Assembly: GCA_051954695.1 (NCBI GenBank)
Contig: JBQCHL010000020.1
Location: forward strand, 62,001 to 126,000
Reading direction: 5' to 3'
Length of the DNA stretch: 64,000 nt
Source of the DNA: Terrimonas_A sp051954695
GTDB lineage: Bacteria; Bacteroidota; Bacteroidia; Chitinophagales; Chitinophagaceae
This document shows, piece after piece, positions 50,463 to 58,647 of this stretch (its first letter is position 1; every line of letters begins with the position of its first letter). The notes under the pieces are model-generated. The model ran no database searches, had not been told where the DNA came from, and saw only the letters and a list, made by a program, of their open reading frames with translations. Made by a program: the position numbers and the translations under genes.

Positions 50463-51593
50463 TCAATTAGCTTTCACCATAAACACATAATCTTCTATCT
50501 TCTTCACCTGCAATGTCCGGTCGAGATAAGAGATAGAGGATTTGGAAGAAAGCCGTACACGCTGATAAGAAGAATCTTTTGCTTTCATATCATTCAGCGC
50601 TTTGTAAATATGTTTCGACTGAAGTGCGAATACCACCCCAACCGATTCTGCTTCACGGGTGCTTAATATGCCTACCACTTCTCCGCTCTGGTTCAGTACA
50701 GGGCCGCCGCTGTTGCCGGGATTGGCAAGAATAGAAAGCTGGCAGCTTAATGTATCGCCATTGTAACCGGTTTTGGCACTAAGATAGCCCTGGCCGTATA
50801 CGATCTCATCTCTCGGATAACCTAATGTATAAATAGGCTCTGCAAGATCAGTTGATGATTTGCTGATAGCATAGGGCGGGGGAGCCATAGTCTTGAAATT
50901 AGGATCATCGATCCGCAGGATCGCCAGGTCTTTTTCAGGATCGGAATAAACAAGTACGGCGCTGTAATTAACTCCATTCCTGTTTTGTACGGCGATGTTC
51001 TGTGCATTCTTTACCACGTGAGCATTGGTTACCAGCAACCCTTTACCGTCGATGATAAAACCGGTACCGCCCGATTTATACACTTTAGGGGTTGGCTTGC
51101 TTTGGGAAGGTGCAATCTGGTCCTGCAGGTTATTTACCACCGATTTCTGGTATTGCTGTTCCCTCTTCATTTCCCGCAGATCACGGCTCAGGGCCTGCAA
51201 TTGCTGAACATTGCTTTTGGGAGAAATAGACCAGATCAGTGCGCTGATAGTAAGCGCTGTGATGCCCGCAATGGAAGCGGCAATGGCGGTAACTCTTTTG
51301 GAACGGTTCCAGAAATAAACCAGCTTGGCTTTTCCTTTCAGCTTGTCAGCATAGATCTTGCCTTGCTGAGCCAGGTCGGTATGTACGTCTTGCAGGGCAG
51401 ACTGGAATTTCTTCCACTCCCCGAAGCGGTTCATTTGTTGTAAAAACAAAGTATGTTCTACTACCAACTGGTCAATTTCGCTATTGGTCTTACGGAGATT
51501 TTCAAAATGGAGCCTTTCGTCGGGATTCATTTCCCCACGGATATAGCGTTCCACCGCATCAAGGATCATGATATCATTGTTGTTCTCATTCAT
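50463..51593 (-). CDS. Membrane serine protease with anti-sigma-like cytoplasmic N-terminus
   Basis: 376 residues from the ATG at 51593. The cytoplasmic part (1-100) has ILDAVERYIRGEMNPDERLH, close to the start of Bacteroidota anti-sigma proteins. One membrane helix lies at about 101-122, then a helical linker (125-165) and a periplasmic trypsin-like domain with H192 (TNAHVV), D222 (EKDLAIL) and S295 (PGNSGGP). No PDZ domain. The gene overlaps the 3' end of an ECF sigma gene by 8 nt (ATGAATGA), so it is translationally coupled to it. The layout suggests one protein that holds the sigma factor and also carries a protease. Sigma binding is inferred, not shown. Confidence 0.85.
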   Translation of the reverse strand: MNENNNDIMILDAVERYIRGEMNPDERLHFENLRKTNSEIDQLVVEHTLFLQQMNRFGEWKKFQSALQDVHTDLAQQGKIYADKLKGKAKLVYFWNRSKRVTAIAASIAGITALTISALIWSISPKSNVQQLQALSRDLREMKREQQYQKSVVNNLQDQIAPSQSKPTPKVYKSGGTGFIIDGKGLLVTNAHVVKNAQNIAVQNRNGVNYSAVLVYSDPEKDLAILRIDDPNFKTMAPPPYAISKSSTDLAEPIYTLGYPRDEIVYGQGYLSAKTGYNGDTLSCQLSILANPGNSGGPVLNQSGEVVGILSTREAESVGVVFALQSKHIYKALNDMKAKDSSYQRVRLSSKSSISYLDRTLQVKKIEDYVFMVKAN

Positions 51594-52161
51594 CACTGTT
51601 TCCGTTTTTATAATGCGTAAAAAATATTTTCTTCAGCCTCATCAGGCATTTATACTTCTGTGTTTTCGCATTCTCGGCATTGGTGTAGCCAAACCCGGAT
51701 GCAATTTCCTGCATATTTTTCTTTTGCAGGTAAAAGGCTTCCAGCAGGCTTCGGCAGGGTTCACCCAGGCTGCTGATCGCTTTGTCCATCATGTCAAATT
51801 CCCGGTCTCTCCGGGCATGCTCTTCAATATCCTCTTCCACCGGTACAATGGCTTCTGCGTGACCAATATCACCGTTGTAACGGCTGCTCTGTTGTAAGCG
51901 CTTGAGCCACAGCCTCCTGGCTACTGAATAGAGATAGGTTTTGATCAGGCAATTGAGCTCAAAACTGCCGGAACGGGCTTTTTCATATAAAACGATCATC
52001 GCCTCCTGGAATATATCCTTTGCATCATCAGCCGTGCCATTGTTATTGATTATCAAGGATTGTATACTTGTGTAATTATCCTTATATATCGTTTCAACGG
52101 CTTTTTTATCGTTACGGGCCAGGCCCTGGAGCAAAACCTTTTCAGAATAATCTTCTTTCAC
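51586..52161 (-). CDS. ECF-family RNA polymerase sigma factor
   Basis: 191 residues, GTG start. Sigma-70 region 2 (DAKDIFQEAMIVLYEKARSG) and region 4 (LGEPCRSLLEAFYLQKKNMQ, then a helix-turn-helix near FGYTNAENAKTQKYKCLMRL). ECF sigmas direct transcription of envelope-response genes and are held by an anti-sigma factor, usually the next gene. Here the next gene, overlapping by 8 nt, encodes the membrane serine protease with an anti-sigma-like N-terminus. Confidence 0.93.
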   Translation of the reverse strand: MKEDYSEKVLLQGLARNDKKAVETIYKDNYTSIQSLIINNNGTADDAKDIFQEAMIVLYEKARSGSFELNCLIKTYLYSVARRLWLKRLQQSSRYNGDIGHAEAIVPVEEDIEEHARRDREFDMMDKAISSLGEPCRSLLEAFYLQKKNMQEIASGFGYTNAENAKTQKYKCLMRLKKIFFTHYKNGNSDE

Positions 52162-52301
52162 TATCCGTTTTTTAATACTTTTTTTTAAAAATAGTAACCC
52201 TCTGGCTGCCTGGAAAAAAAATTAAAAATAACGGGTTACCTTTTTTCCTTTTGGGTATAAACACTGAAATATTTCAAAAAAATAAAAAAATTCACAAACA
52301 C

Positions 52302-52517
52302 ATGAAAAAGCTTTTCATCGTATTGGCTGTAGCTAGCCTCGGATTTGTAGCTTGTAACAACGAAAGCGCTAACGAAGAAGCAAAAACTGATTCTGTAGTT
52401 AATGCTGTTGATTCTGCCGCCAACGCTGCAAAAGATTCTCTTGGTGCAGTTGTAGATTCTGCAAAAGCTAAAGTTGACTCTACTGTTACTGCCGTTAAAG
52501 ATTCTCTGAAAAAATAA
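52302..52517 (+). CDS. Small coiled-coil lipoprotein (paralogue of 24365-24580)
   Basis: 71 residues, same length and layout as the 24.4 kb gene. Lipobox FVAC (Cys18), then CNNESAN and a repeated helical tail (DSVVNAVDSAANAAKDSLGA, VVDSAKAKVDSTVTAVKDSL). The D-S-x(8-9) spacing suggests an 11-residue helical repeat. It has a weak upstream box (TACCTTTT near 52238) and a terminator. It is divergent from the ECF sigma operon, which could control it, but no sigma-specific promoter can be named. Confidence 0.82.
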   Translation: MKKLFIVLAVASLGFVACNNESANEEAKTDSVVNAVDSAANAAKDSLGAVVDSAKAKVDSTVTAVKDSLKK

Positions 52518-52538
52518 GACTTTTATAGGCAAGCAAAT

Positions 52539-52566
52539 AAGCCGCTCCGGATTCGGGGCGGCTTCT
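52539..52566 (+). terminator. Terminator after the second small lipoprotein
   Basis: 10-bp stem with one G-T pair (AAGCCGCTCC with GGGGCGGCTT) and a 6-nt loop, followed by CTTGTTTT. Confidence 0.75.
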
Positions 52567-52631
52567 TGTTTTAAGCGAGGAGTAAGGAACATTGATCGAA
52601 GGAACTGGTTCCGACCTGCATAGAAGTTTGT

Positions 52632-52672
52632 CTACTCGGCCATCCGCTATCGGACAGCGGCCAACGATTTCG
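52632..52672. repeat. Degenerate family A repeat fragment
   Basis: Contains CGGCCAACGATTT, identical to the outer end of copy 1 (8179-8191), and an imperfect inverted partner CGGCCATCCGC. No intact hairpin. Confidence 0.5.
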
Positions 52673-52685
52673 CCCATCTTTATCG

Positions 52686-52693
52686 TACCTTTG
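52686..52693 (+). promoter_or_regulatory. -7 element of the DEAD-box helicase gene
   Basis: TACCTTTG, 27 nt before the GTG at 52721. No TTG at -33. Confidence 0.6.
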
Positions 52694-52720
52694 CCGCCTT
52701 ATATATAAATAATACAATCA

Positions 52721-54385
52721 GTGATTACATTTGAATCGTTAGGGATAGAAGAAGGAATACTTCATTCTATCCAGCAATTAGGGTTTACTCAACCTACTCC
52801 TATTCAGGAGAAAGCCATCCCGGTGCTGCTCCAGGGCACCAAGGATTTTATCGGGCTGGCCCAGACCGGCACAGGCAAAACGGCTGCTTTCGGCCTGCCT
52901 CTGCTTCAACTAATTAACAGAGAAGACCGCCACCCACAGGCATTGATCATTTGCCCTACCCGCGAATTATGCCTGCAGATCGCCAATGACCTGAATTCAT
53001 TCAAACCTAAAAAAGCACATATATCCGTTACAGCCGTATATGGAGGCACTTCCATTGGCGAGCAGATCCGTGAACTGAAAAGAGGAACACATATCGTAGT
53101 GGCCACTCCCGGCCGCCTGATCGACCTGATCGAAAGGAAAGCAGTCGATCTTGAGCAGATACATTACGTGGTGCTGGATGAAGCGGATGAAATGCTCAAT
53201 ATGGGTTTTAAAGATGATATCGAATTCATTTTAAAGAATACACCTAACCGCCAGAGTACCTGGCTTTTCAGCGCCACCATGCCGCCAGAGATCAGGCAGG
53301 TGAGCAAGCGCTATATGGAGAAACCTTTCGAGATCACGATCGGGAAAGTGAATGCAGGGAATGCCAATATCGACCACCAGTATTATCTCACACAGCATGT
53401 GAACAGGTATGAAACGCTTAAACGCGTGATTGATTTCAACCCCGGTCTTTATGGTATCATTTTTACCCGCACCAAAGCAGATGCACAAGGGATTACCGAG
53501 CAACTGATCAGGGAAGGATATGATATCGAAGCATTGCATGGTGATCTTACCCAGCAGCAGCGTGATAAAGTGATGAGCCGTTTCCGTGAAAAGAGCATAC
53601 AATTACTGATCGCTACAGATGTGGCTGCCCGTGGGATCGACGTGCAGGGCATCACCCATGTGATCAATTATGAATTGCCGGATGATACAGAAGTGTACAC
53701 ACACCGCAGCGGCCGTACCGGCCGTGCAGGAAAGAGTGGTATCTCCATTTCAATCGTTACACCCAAAGAAGTATACCGCCTTCGCCAGATTGAAAAGCTG
53801 GTGAATACGCGTTTTCATAAAATGGATATTCCTTCGGGTAAAGATGTATGCCGCAAACAGTTCTTTCATTTCATTGATAAAATGTTGCAGGCGGATATCA
53901 GTCATGGAGAGTATGAAGCATACCTGCCGGTATTGCGTGAAAAGTTTGCAGAAGTAGATAAAGAAGAGATACTTCAGCGCGTGGCCGCTCTCGAGTTTGA
54001 CCGCTTCCTTAAATATTATGAGAATGCTGCTGACCTGAACATGCGTGATGATCGCCGCGGTGAAAGAAGTGAAAGGACGGTGAGCAGGGATACAAAAGGA
54101 AGAAGCTATGGAGGAAATGGAAATTACCAACGCTTGTTCGTGAACCTCGGTACCAAAGACGGCTTTTACAAAGCGAGCTTCCTGCAGTTTATCCTGGATA
54201 TGAGCGATCTGAAAAAAGATGTATTGGGTCGCATCGATATGAAAGAGATGAACAGTTGGGTAGAAGTGGAAAGCGCTGCTGCCAGGAAGATGATCAAAGC
54301 AATAGATGGTAAGAACTTCCGTGGCCGTAAGATCCGCATGAATGATGCAGATTCAGGTGGCGGAAGGAGAAAATCAAGAGAATAA
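52721..54385 (+). CDS. DEAD-box RNA helicase (CsdA/DbpA-like)
   Basis: 554 residues. Start codon is GTG; the in-frame TAA at 52706 upstream and lack of an ATG support it. Helicase motifs: Q motif (GFTQPTPIQ), AQTGTGKT, PTRELCLQ, DEAD, SAT, and HRSGRTGRAG. A C-terminal DbpA-type RNA-binding fold (QRLFVNLGTKDGFYKASFLQ to KIRMNDAD) follows a basic linker (MRDDRRGERSERTVSRDT). It unwinds structured RNA in ribosome assembly or cold response. Confidence 0.95.
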   Translation: MITFESLGIEEGILHSIQQLGFTQPTPIQEKAIPVLLQGTKDFIGLAQTGTGKTAAFGLPLLQLINREDRHPQALIICPTRELCLQIANDLNSFKPKKAHISVTAVYGGTSIGEQIRELKRGTHIVVATPGRLIDLIERKAVDLEQIHYVVLDEADEMLNMGFKDDIEFILKNTPNRQSTWLFSATMPPEIRQVSKRYMEKPFEITIGKVNAGNANIDHQYYLTQHVNRYETLKRVIDFNPGLYGIIFTRTKADAQGITEQLIREGYDIEALHGDLTQQQRDKVMSRFREKSIQLLIATDVAARGIDVQGITHVINYELPDDTEVYTHRSGRTGRAGKSGISISIVTPKEVYRLRQIEKLVNTRFHKMDIPSGKDVCRKQFFHFIDKMLQADISHGEYEAYLPVLREKFAEVDKEEILQRVAALEFDRFLKYYENAADLNMRDDRRGERSERTVSRDTKGRSYGGNGNYQRLFVNLGTKDGFYKASFLQFILDMSDLKKDVLGRIDMKEMNSWVEVESAAARKMIKAIDGKNFRGRKIRMNDADSGGGRRKSRE

Positions 54386-54409
54386 ATTTTTTTTTATTCC
54401 ATAGATATT

Positions 54410-54417
54410 TATATTTG
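54410..54417 (+). promoter_or_regulatory. -7 element of the aromatic amino acid operon leader
   Basis: TATATTTG, ending 7 nt before the leader ATG at 54425. Transcription would begin at or near that ATG. No TTG at -33; the upstream DNA is very AT-rich. Confidence 0.7.
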
Positions 54418-54424
54418 TTCAACA

Positions 54425-54517
54425 ATGTCGCTCACAAAAGCATATACCCGATTTTATTTTTACTTCTTTTTCTACTTTAGAATGAGGCCGGGAATGCTTT
54501 GTTTGAGACTTAGTTAA
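54425..54517 (+). CDS. Phe/Tyr-rich leader peptide of the aromatic operon (attenuator peptide)
   Basis: 30-codon ORF, ATG to TAA, too short for routine ORF calling. Residues 10-18 read FYFYFFFYF (six Phe and three Tyr in nine codons), and Tyr7 makes ten aromatic residues in total. The codons following the run contain the segment AGGCCGGGA (54485-54493), complementary to the left arm of the terminator at 54542. Such a run directly upstream of aromatic biosynthesis genes is the hallmark of leader peptides where ribosome stalling reports amino-acid supply. No Shine-Dalgarno is seen, fitting near-leaderless start. That the peptide is translated is inference. Confidence 0.8.
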   Translation: MSLTKAYTRFYFYFFFYFRMRPGMLCLRLS

Positions 54518-54541
54518 TAGAAACAACTAAAATCAAGATAA

Positions 54542-54577
54542 AAGAGTCCCGGCCTGAAAGGCCGGGACTCTTGTTTT
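54542..54577 (+). terminator. Attenuator terminator before pheA
   Basis: Perfect 14-bp stem (54542-54555 with 54559-54572, AAGAGTCCCGGCCT) with GAA loop, then GTTTT. It ends 12 nt before the pheA ATG. The left arm contains TCCCGGCCT, which can pair instead with 54485-54493 in the leader ORF, an antiterminator of 9 contiguous GC-rich base pairs. Confidence 0.88.
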
Positions 54578-54584
54578 AAAACGT

Positions 54585-55430
54585 ATGCAAACAAAAGTTT
54601 CGATTCAAGGCTATGAAGGCAGCTTTCATCAGGAAGCAGCCCGGACATTTTTTGGCAAGCAGGTGGAAGTGATCCCATGCGCCACTTTCCGTGAAGTGGT
54701 AAAGGTCGCCGGTAATAAAAAAGAAAGCGATGGAGCTGTAATGGCGATAGAGAATTCCATCGCTGGAAGCATTCTCCCCAATTATAACCTGCTGCAAAAA
54801 TCAAACCTTCGCATCATAGGAGAAGTCTATTTACAGATCAAACAAAACCTGTTGGTGAATCCCGGTGTTAAACTGGAAGATATCCGCGAAGTACACTCCC
54901 ACACCATGGCATTGCAACAATGCTACGAGTTCCTTGATAAATACAAATGGAAACTGGTGGAAACAGAAGACACTGCATTAAGCGCCAAACATATTCACCA
55001 GCATAAAAGCAAACATATCGCCGCTATTGCAAGCAAGCTGGCAGCAGAATTATTTCAGCTGGACATGATCGCTCCCAGTATCCAAACCATGAAAAATAAT
55101 TATACCCGCTTCCTGGTTTTGCAAAGAGAAGATATGGCTGCTCCTGTAACGGATGCAGATAAAGCTTCAGTAAATTTTCATACAGACCATTCCAAAGGAA
55201 GCCTCGCAAAGGTGCTCACTAAAATTGCTGAAGGCGGTATCAACCTCAGCAAGCTGCAAAGCTTTCCTATTCCCGGCAGCGATTTCAAATACAGCTTTCA
55301 TGCAGATATGGAGTTTGATTCAGCAGACCAGTTCAACCGGGTGATTGAAGCTATCCGCCCGTTCACTGCAGAACTGAAAGTGTACGGTCTTTATAAAAAC
55401 GGCAATAAAAGCGAAACGAAGAACAAATAA
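54585..55430 (+). CDS. pheA: Prephenate dehydratase with ACT domain
   Basis: 281 residues. Converts prephenate to phenylpyruvate in Phe synthesis. The catalytic domain shows AIENSIAGSI and NNYTRFLVLQ (catalytic Thr region). The ACT domain follows (from about residue 190, KASVNFHTDHSKGSLAKVLT). The usual Phe-binding ESRP motif is QSFP here (LSKLQSFPIPG), so classic Phe feedback inhibition may be altered. No chorismate mutase is fused to it; that activity is on the DAHP synthase gene downstream. First structural gene after the attenuator. Confidence 0.95.
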   Translation: MQTKVSIQGYEGSFHQEAARTFFGKQVEVIPCATFREVVKVAGNKKESDGAVMAIENSIAGSILPNYNLLQKSNLRIIGEVYLQIKQNLLVNPGVKLEDIREVHSHTMALQQCYEFLDKYKWKLVETEDTALSAKHIHQHKSKHIAAIASKLAAELFQLDMIAPSIQTMKNNYTRFLVLQREDMAAPVTDADKASVNFHTDHSKGSLAKVLTKIAEGGINLSKLQSFPIPGSDFKYSFHADMEFDSADQFNRVIEAIRPFTAELKVYGLYKNGNKSETKNK

Positions 55431-55438
55431 TAACTACA

Positions 55439-56593
55439 ATGAAAACAGCAAAACGACTGGAAGGTATTGGTGAATATTATTTTTCGCAGAAGCTGCGGGA
55501 GATAGATGAACTGAACAAGCAAGGCAAACAGATCATCAATCTTGGGATTGGCAGTCCTGATCTTCCACCGCATCCTGAAGTGATACGGGTATTGCAGGAA
55601 GAGGCTGCCAAACCTGGCACACATGCTTACCAGTCGTATAAAGGATCGCCAGTATTAAGGAAAGCATTCAGCGATTGGTACCGCAACTGGTACGGCGTGG
55701 AGTTGAATCCTGATACGGAAATACTGCCGCTGATCGGAAGCAAAGAAGGTATCATGCATATCTGCATGACCTACCTCGATAAAAAAGATGAAGTGCTGGT
55801 GCCTAATCCCGGTTATCCTACTTACCGCAGCGCCGTAAAACTGGCTGGAGGCAAATGTGTGGAATATGAACTTAAAGAGAAACATAATTATGCACCGGAT
55901 TTCAAACGGTTGGAGAAAAAAGATCTTTCAAGAGTGAAGCTGATGTTTGTGAACTATCCACAGATGCCTACCGGGCAATTGCCGACAAAGGAATTGTTTG
56001 AAGAACTGGTGGCTTTTGGTAAGAAGCATGATATACTCATCATTCATGATAATCCCTACAGTTTTATCCTGAATGAAAAACCGGTGAGCCTGCTGGCAGT
56101 AGAGGGAGCAAAAGATATAGTGCTTGAGTTGAACTCACTCAGCAAATCGCATAATATGGCCGGCTGGAGAGTAGGTGTATTATGCGGGGCAAAGGAAAGG
56201 ATAGAAGAAGTGCTGCGGTTTAAAAGCAATATGGACAGCGGTATGTTCCTCCCCTTGCAACTGGCTGCAGCCAAAGCATTGACACTTGGCAAGGACTGGC
56301 AGGATGAAGTGAATGCTATTTACAGGCAGAGAAGAGAGAAAGTGTTTGAACTGTTGCGTGTCCTGGATTGCCGTTTTTCTACAGAGCAGGCCGGTATGTT
56401 TGTATGGGCCCGGATACCTTCGAAATATAAAACAGGGTTTGAGCTGAGTGATGAAGTGTTGTACCAGGCCAATGTATTCATTACGCCCGGCGGCATTTTT
56501 GGAAAAGCAGGAGATAAATATATCCGTGTAAGCCTTTGTGCACCTGTAGAAAAATTTGAAGAGTCACTAAAAAGAATTGACAGCCTACGCTGA
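55439..56593 (+). CDS. Class I/II aminotransferase of aromatic amino acid synthesis
   Basis: 384 residues. PLP aminotransferase with the PLP lysine in LNSLSKSHNMAGWRVG and the phosphate motif IGSPDLPPHPEVI. It starts 8 nt after pheA, which makes transamination of phenylpyruvate or hydroxyphenylpyruvate the likely role. Annotations for close relatives are often generic (LL-diaminopimelate or aspartate type), and specificity is inferred from the operon. Confidence 0.9.
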   Translation: MKTAKRLEGIGEYYFSQKLREIDELNKQGKQIINLGIGSPDLPPHPEVIRVLQEEAAKPGTHAYQSYKGSPVLRKAFSDWYRNWYGVELNPDTEILPLIGSKEGIMHICMTYLDKKDEVLVPNPGYPTYRSAVKLAGGKCVEYELKEKHNYAPDFKRLEKKDLSRVKLMFVNYPQMPTGQLPTKELFEELVAFGKKHDILIIHDNPYSFILNEKPVSLLAVEGAKDIVLELNSLSKSHNMAGWRVGVLCGAKERIEEVLRFKSNMDSGMFLPLQLAAAKALTLGKDWQDEVNAIYRQRREKVFELLRVLDCRFSTEQAGMFVWARIPSKYKTGFELSDEVLYQANVFITPGGIFGKAGDKYIRVSLCAPVEKFEESLKRIDSLR

Positions 56594-56608
56594 AGCTTCG
56601 GCTGTCAA
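56577..56608. repeat. Short inverted repeat spanning the aminotransferase stop
   Basis: 9-bp arms TTGACAGCC and GGCTGTCAA with a 14-nt loop. The right half AGCTTCGGCTGTC resembles the GGCTTCGGCTGTC of the 52-bp units at 2252-2719. Confidence 0.55.
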
Positions 56609-56625
56609 GGAAAAAAGTAAATAAT

Positions 56626-57474
56626 ATGGAACGCAAGAAAATTGCCATTGTTGGGGTAGGATTGATCGGCGGCTCATTAGCCATCCGGTTGCACGAGAAG
56701 AAAATCTCTTCCCGGCTGATTGGTGTGGATGTGAATGAACAACACCTGGAGAAAGCACTTGAACTGGAACTGGTGGATGAAGTGTTACCGATGAATGAAG
56801 CTATTACCAATGCCGATGTGGTAGTGCTGGCGATACCGGTGGATAAACTGGTGTTGTTATTGCCCTCCATTATGGATAAGATCGATCAACAGATCGTGAT
56901 AGATCTTGGATCAACAAAAGCTCAATTGATCAACAGCATAAAAGATCATCCCAAAAGGGGGAGATATGTAGCCACGCATCCTATGTGGGGAACCGAGTAC
57001 AGCGGTCCGCAGGCAGCGGTGCGTGGCGCCTATGAAAACAAGGCTGTGATCATCTGCAATCCGCAGGATAGTGATAAGGATGCACTGGAGTGGACAAAAG
57101 CAATGTATAAAAAGATCGGTATGCACCTGCTCGAAATGGAAGGCAACGCGCATGATCTGCATGCGGCTTATGTAAGTCATATCTCGCATATCACTTCTTT
57201 TGCGCTCGCCAATACGGTGCTGGAAAAGGAAAAAGAAGAGCAAGCCATATTTGAAATGGCGAGTGCTGGTTTTGAAAGCACAGTAAGGCTGGCAAAAAGT
57301 AACCCAGCCATGTGGGTGCCCATTTTCATGCAGAATAAGGAGAATGTACTGGATGTGCTGACAGAGCATATCGCTCAGTTGACAAAATTCAAAGAAAGCA
57401 TTGAGAAAGGTGATGGAAGGTTATTGCAGCAACTGATCGAGGAAGCTAATCAGATAAGAAGAATTATCAGGTAA
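56626..57474 (+). CDS. tyrA: Prephenate dehydrogenase
   Basis: 282 residues. NAD(P)-binding GVGLIGGSLA at the start, VVLAIPVDKL, DLGSTKAQLI, HPMWGTEYSGP and an all-helical C-terminal domain. Makes 4-hydroxyphenylpyruvate for Tyr. It has no fused chorismate mutase and no ACT domain. The operon also has the separate dehydratase, so both Phe and Tyr branches are under one leader. Confidence 0.95.
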   Translation: MERKKIAIVGVGLIGGSLAIRLHEKKISSRLIGVDVNEQHLEKALELELVDEVLPMNEAITNADVVVLAIPVDKLVLLLPSIMDKIDQQIVIDLGSTKAQLINSIKDHPKRGRYVATHPMWGTEYSGPQAAVRGAYENKAVIICNPQDSDKDALEWTKAMYKKIGMHLLEMEGNAHDLHAAYVSHISHITSFALANTVLEKEKEEQAIFEMASAGFESTVRLAKSNPAMWVPIFMQNKENVLDVLTEHIAQLTKFKESIEKGDGRLLQQLIEEANQIRRIIR

Positions 57475-57538
57475 GAGCCTGAACTTTTAAACAGAGCCAC
57501 TATTTACATAAACAATAACTTTACAAACAATAAGCAAT

Positions 57539-58627
57539 ATGCAAACAGCAGAACAAACAACAAATGACACCGTGCAAAAGGCCTGGAAGAAAAGACCGCT
57601 GATTATCAGCGGCCCCTGCAGTGCTGAAACGGAAGAGCAGGTACTGGCTACAGCCCAGCGGCTGGCGGCGACCGGCAAAATAGACATGCTCCGTGCGGGC
57701 ATCTGGAAACCACGTACCAAACCTGGCATGTTTGAAGGCATCGGGGCAAAAGGGCTTCCCTGGCTTCAGCAGGCAAAAAAACTGACCGGTCTTCCCACTA
57801 CGGTTGAAGTAGCAACCGGTAAGCAGGTGGAAGATGCGTTGACATTTGATGTGGACGTGTTGTGGGTAGGCGCACGCACTACAGTTAACCCTTTCAGTGT
57901 ACAGGAAGTAGCTGATGCATTGAGAGGCGTGAATGTGCCTGTATTGATCAAAAATCCCATCAACCCTGACCTGGAATTATGGGCTGGCGCAGTGGAGAGA
58001 ATAGCACGTGCAGGCATTAAAGACATTGGTTTGATCCATCGCGGATTCTCTTCCTATGGCAATACAGAATACAGGAATGCACCGATGTGGCACCTGGCGA
58101 TCGAGATGAAACTGAAACATCCGAACATGCCTATCATCAATGATCCTTCGCATATCTGCGGTCGCCGTGATATTCTGCAGGATGTAATGCAACGTGCAAT
58201 TGACCTTGATTACGATGGCCTGATGATCGAAAGTCATATTGATCCCGACAACGCCTGGAGTGATGCCAAACAACAGATTACACCTGAGCGTTTGAAAGAA
58301 ATGCTGGAAACGATCATCTGGAGAAAAGAAGACGTGAACTCTGCAGAATACCACGCAGCTCTGGAAAAACTGCGTCAGCAGATCAATCATCTTGATGATG
58401 AGCTGATGCAGATATTGGGTCAGCGAATGAAGATCGCTGAAAAGATCGGCCAGTATAAAAAAGAGAACAATATCACCATCCTTCAAACTAACCGCTGGAA
58501 TGAGATCATTGAAAAGGCATTGGCAAAAGGAGAGAAGATCGGTTTGAGCAAGGAGTTTATCACTAAATATTTTGATGCAGTGCACATGGAAAGTATCAAC
58601 CATCAGAAGAAAGTGCTGGATGCATAA
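57539..58627 (+). CDS. Bifunctional DAHP synthase / chorismate mutase
   Basis: 362 residues. N-terminal type I-beta DAHP synthase (about 20-270) with ISGPCSAET, RAGIWKPRTKPGMFEG, GLIHRGFSS and DPSHICGRRD. The C-terminal chorismate mutase (about 275-362, LRQQINHLDDELMQILGQRM) is of the AroQ helical class. It starts aromatic synthesis from PEP and erythrose-4-phosphate and also turns chorismate into prephenate. In related bifunctional enzymes the mutase domain binds prephenate and inhibits the synthase; likely here. Confidence 0.94.
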   Translation: MQTAEQTTNDTVQKAWKKRPLIISGPCSAETEEQVLATAQRLAATGKIDMLRAGIWKPRTKPGMFEGIGAKGLPWLQQAKKLTGLPTTVEVATGKQVEDALTFDVDVLWVGARTTVNPFSVQEVADALRGVNVPVLIKNPINPDLELWAGAVERIARAGIKDIGLIHRGFSSYGNTEYRNAPMWHLAIEMKLKHPNMPIINDPSHICGRRDILQDVMQRAIDLDYDGLMIESHIDPDNAWSDAKQQITPERLKEMLETIIWRKEDVNSAEYHAALEKLRQQINHLDDELMQILGQRMKIAEKIGQYKKENNITILQTNRWNEIIEKALAKGEKIGLSKEFITKYFDAVHMESINHQKKVLDA

Positions 58628-58647
58628 GAAAGGCTAACAGAATTAAG

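Noticed and set aside
54386..54584. T-box or other tRNA-sensing leader before pheA
   Set aside because: No specifier loop or T-box sequence is visible; the Phe/Tyr-rich ORF and paired arms explain the region better.
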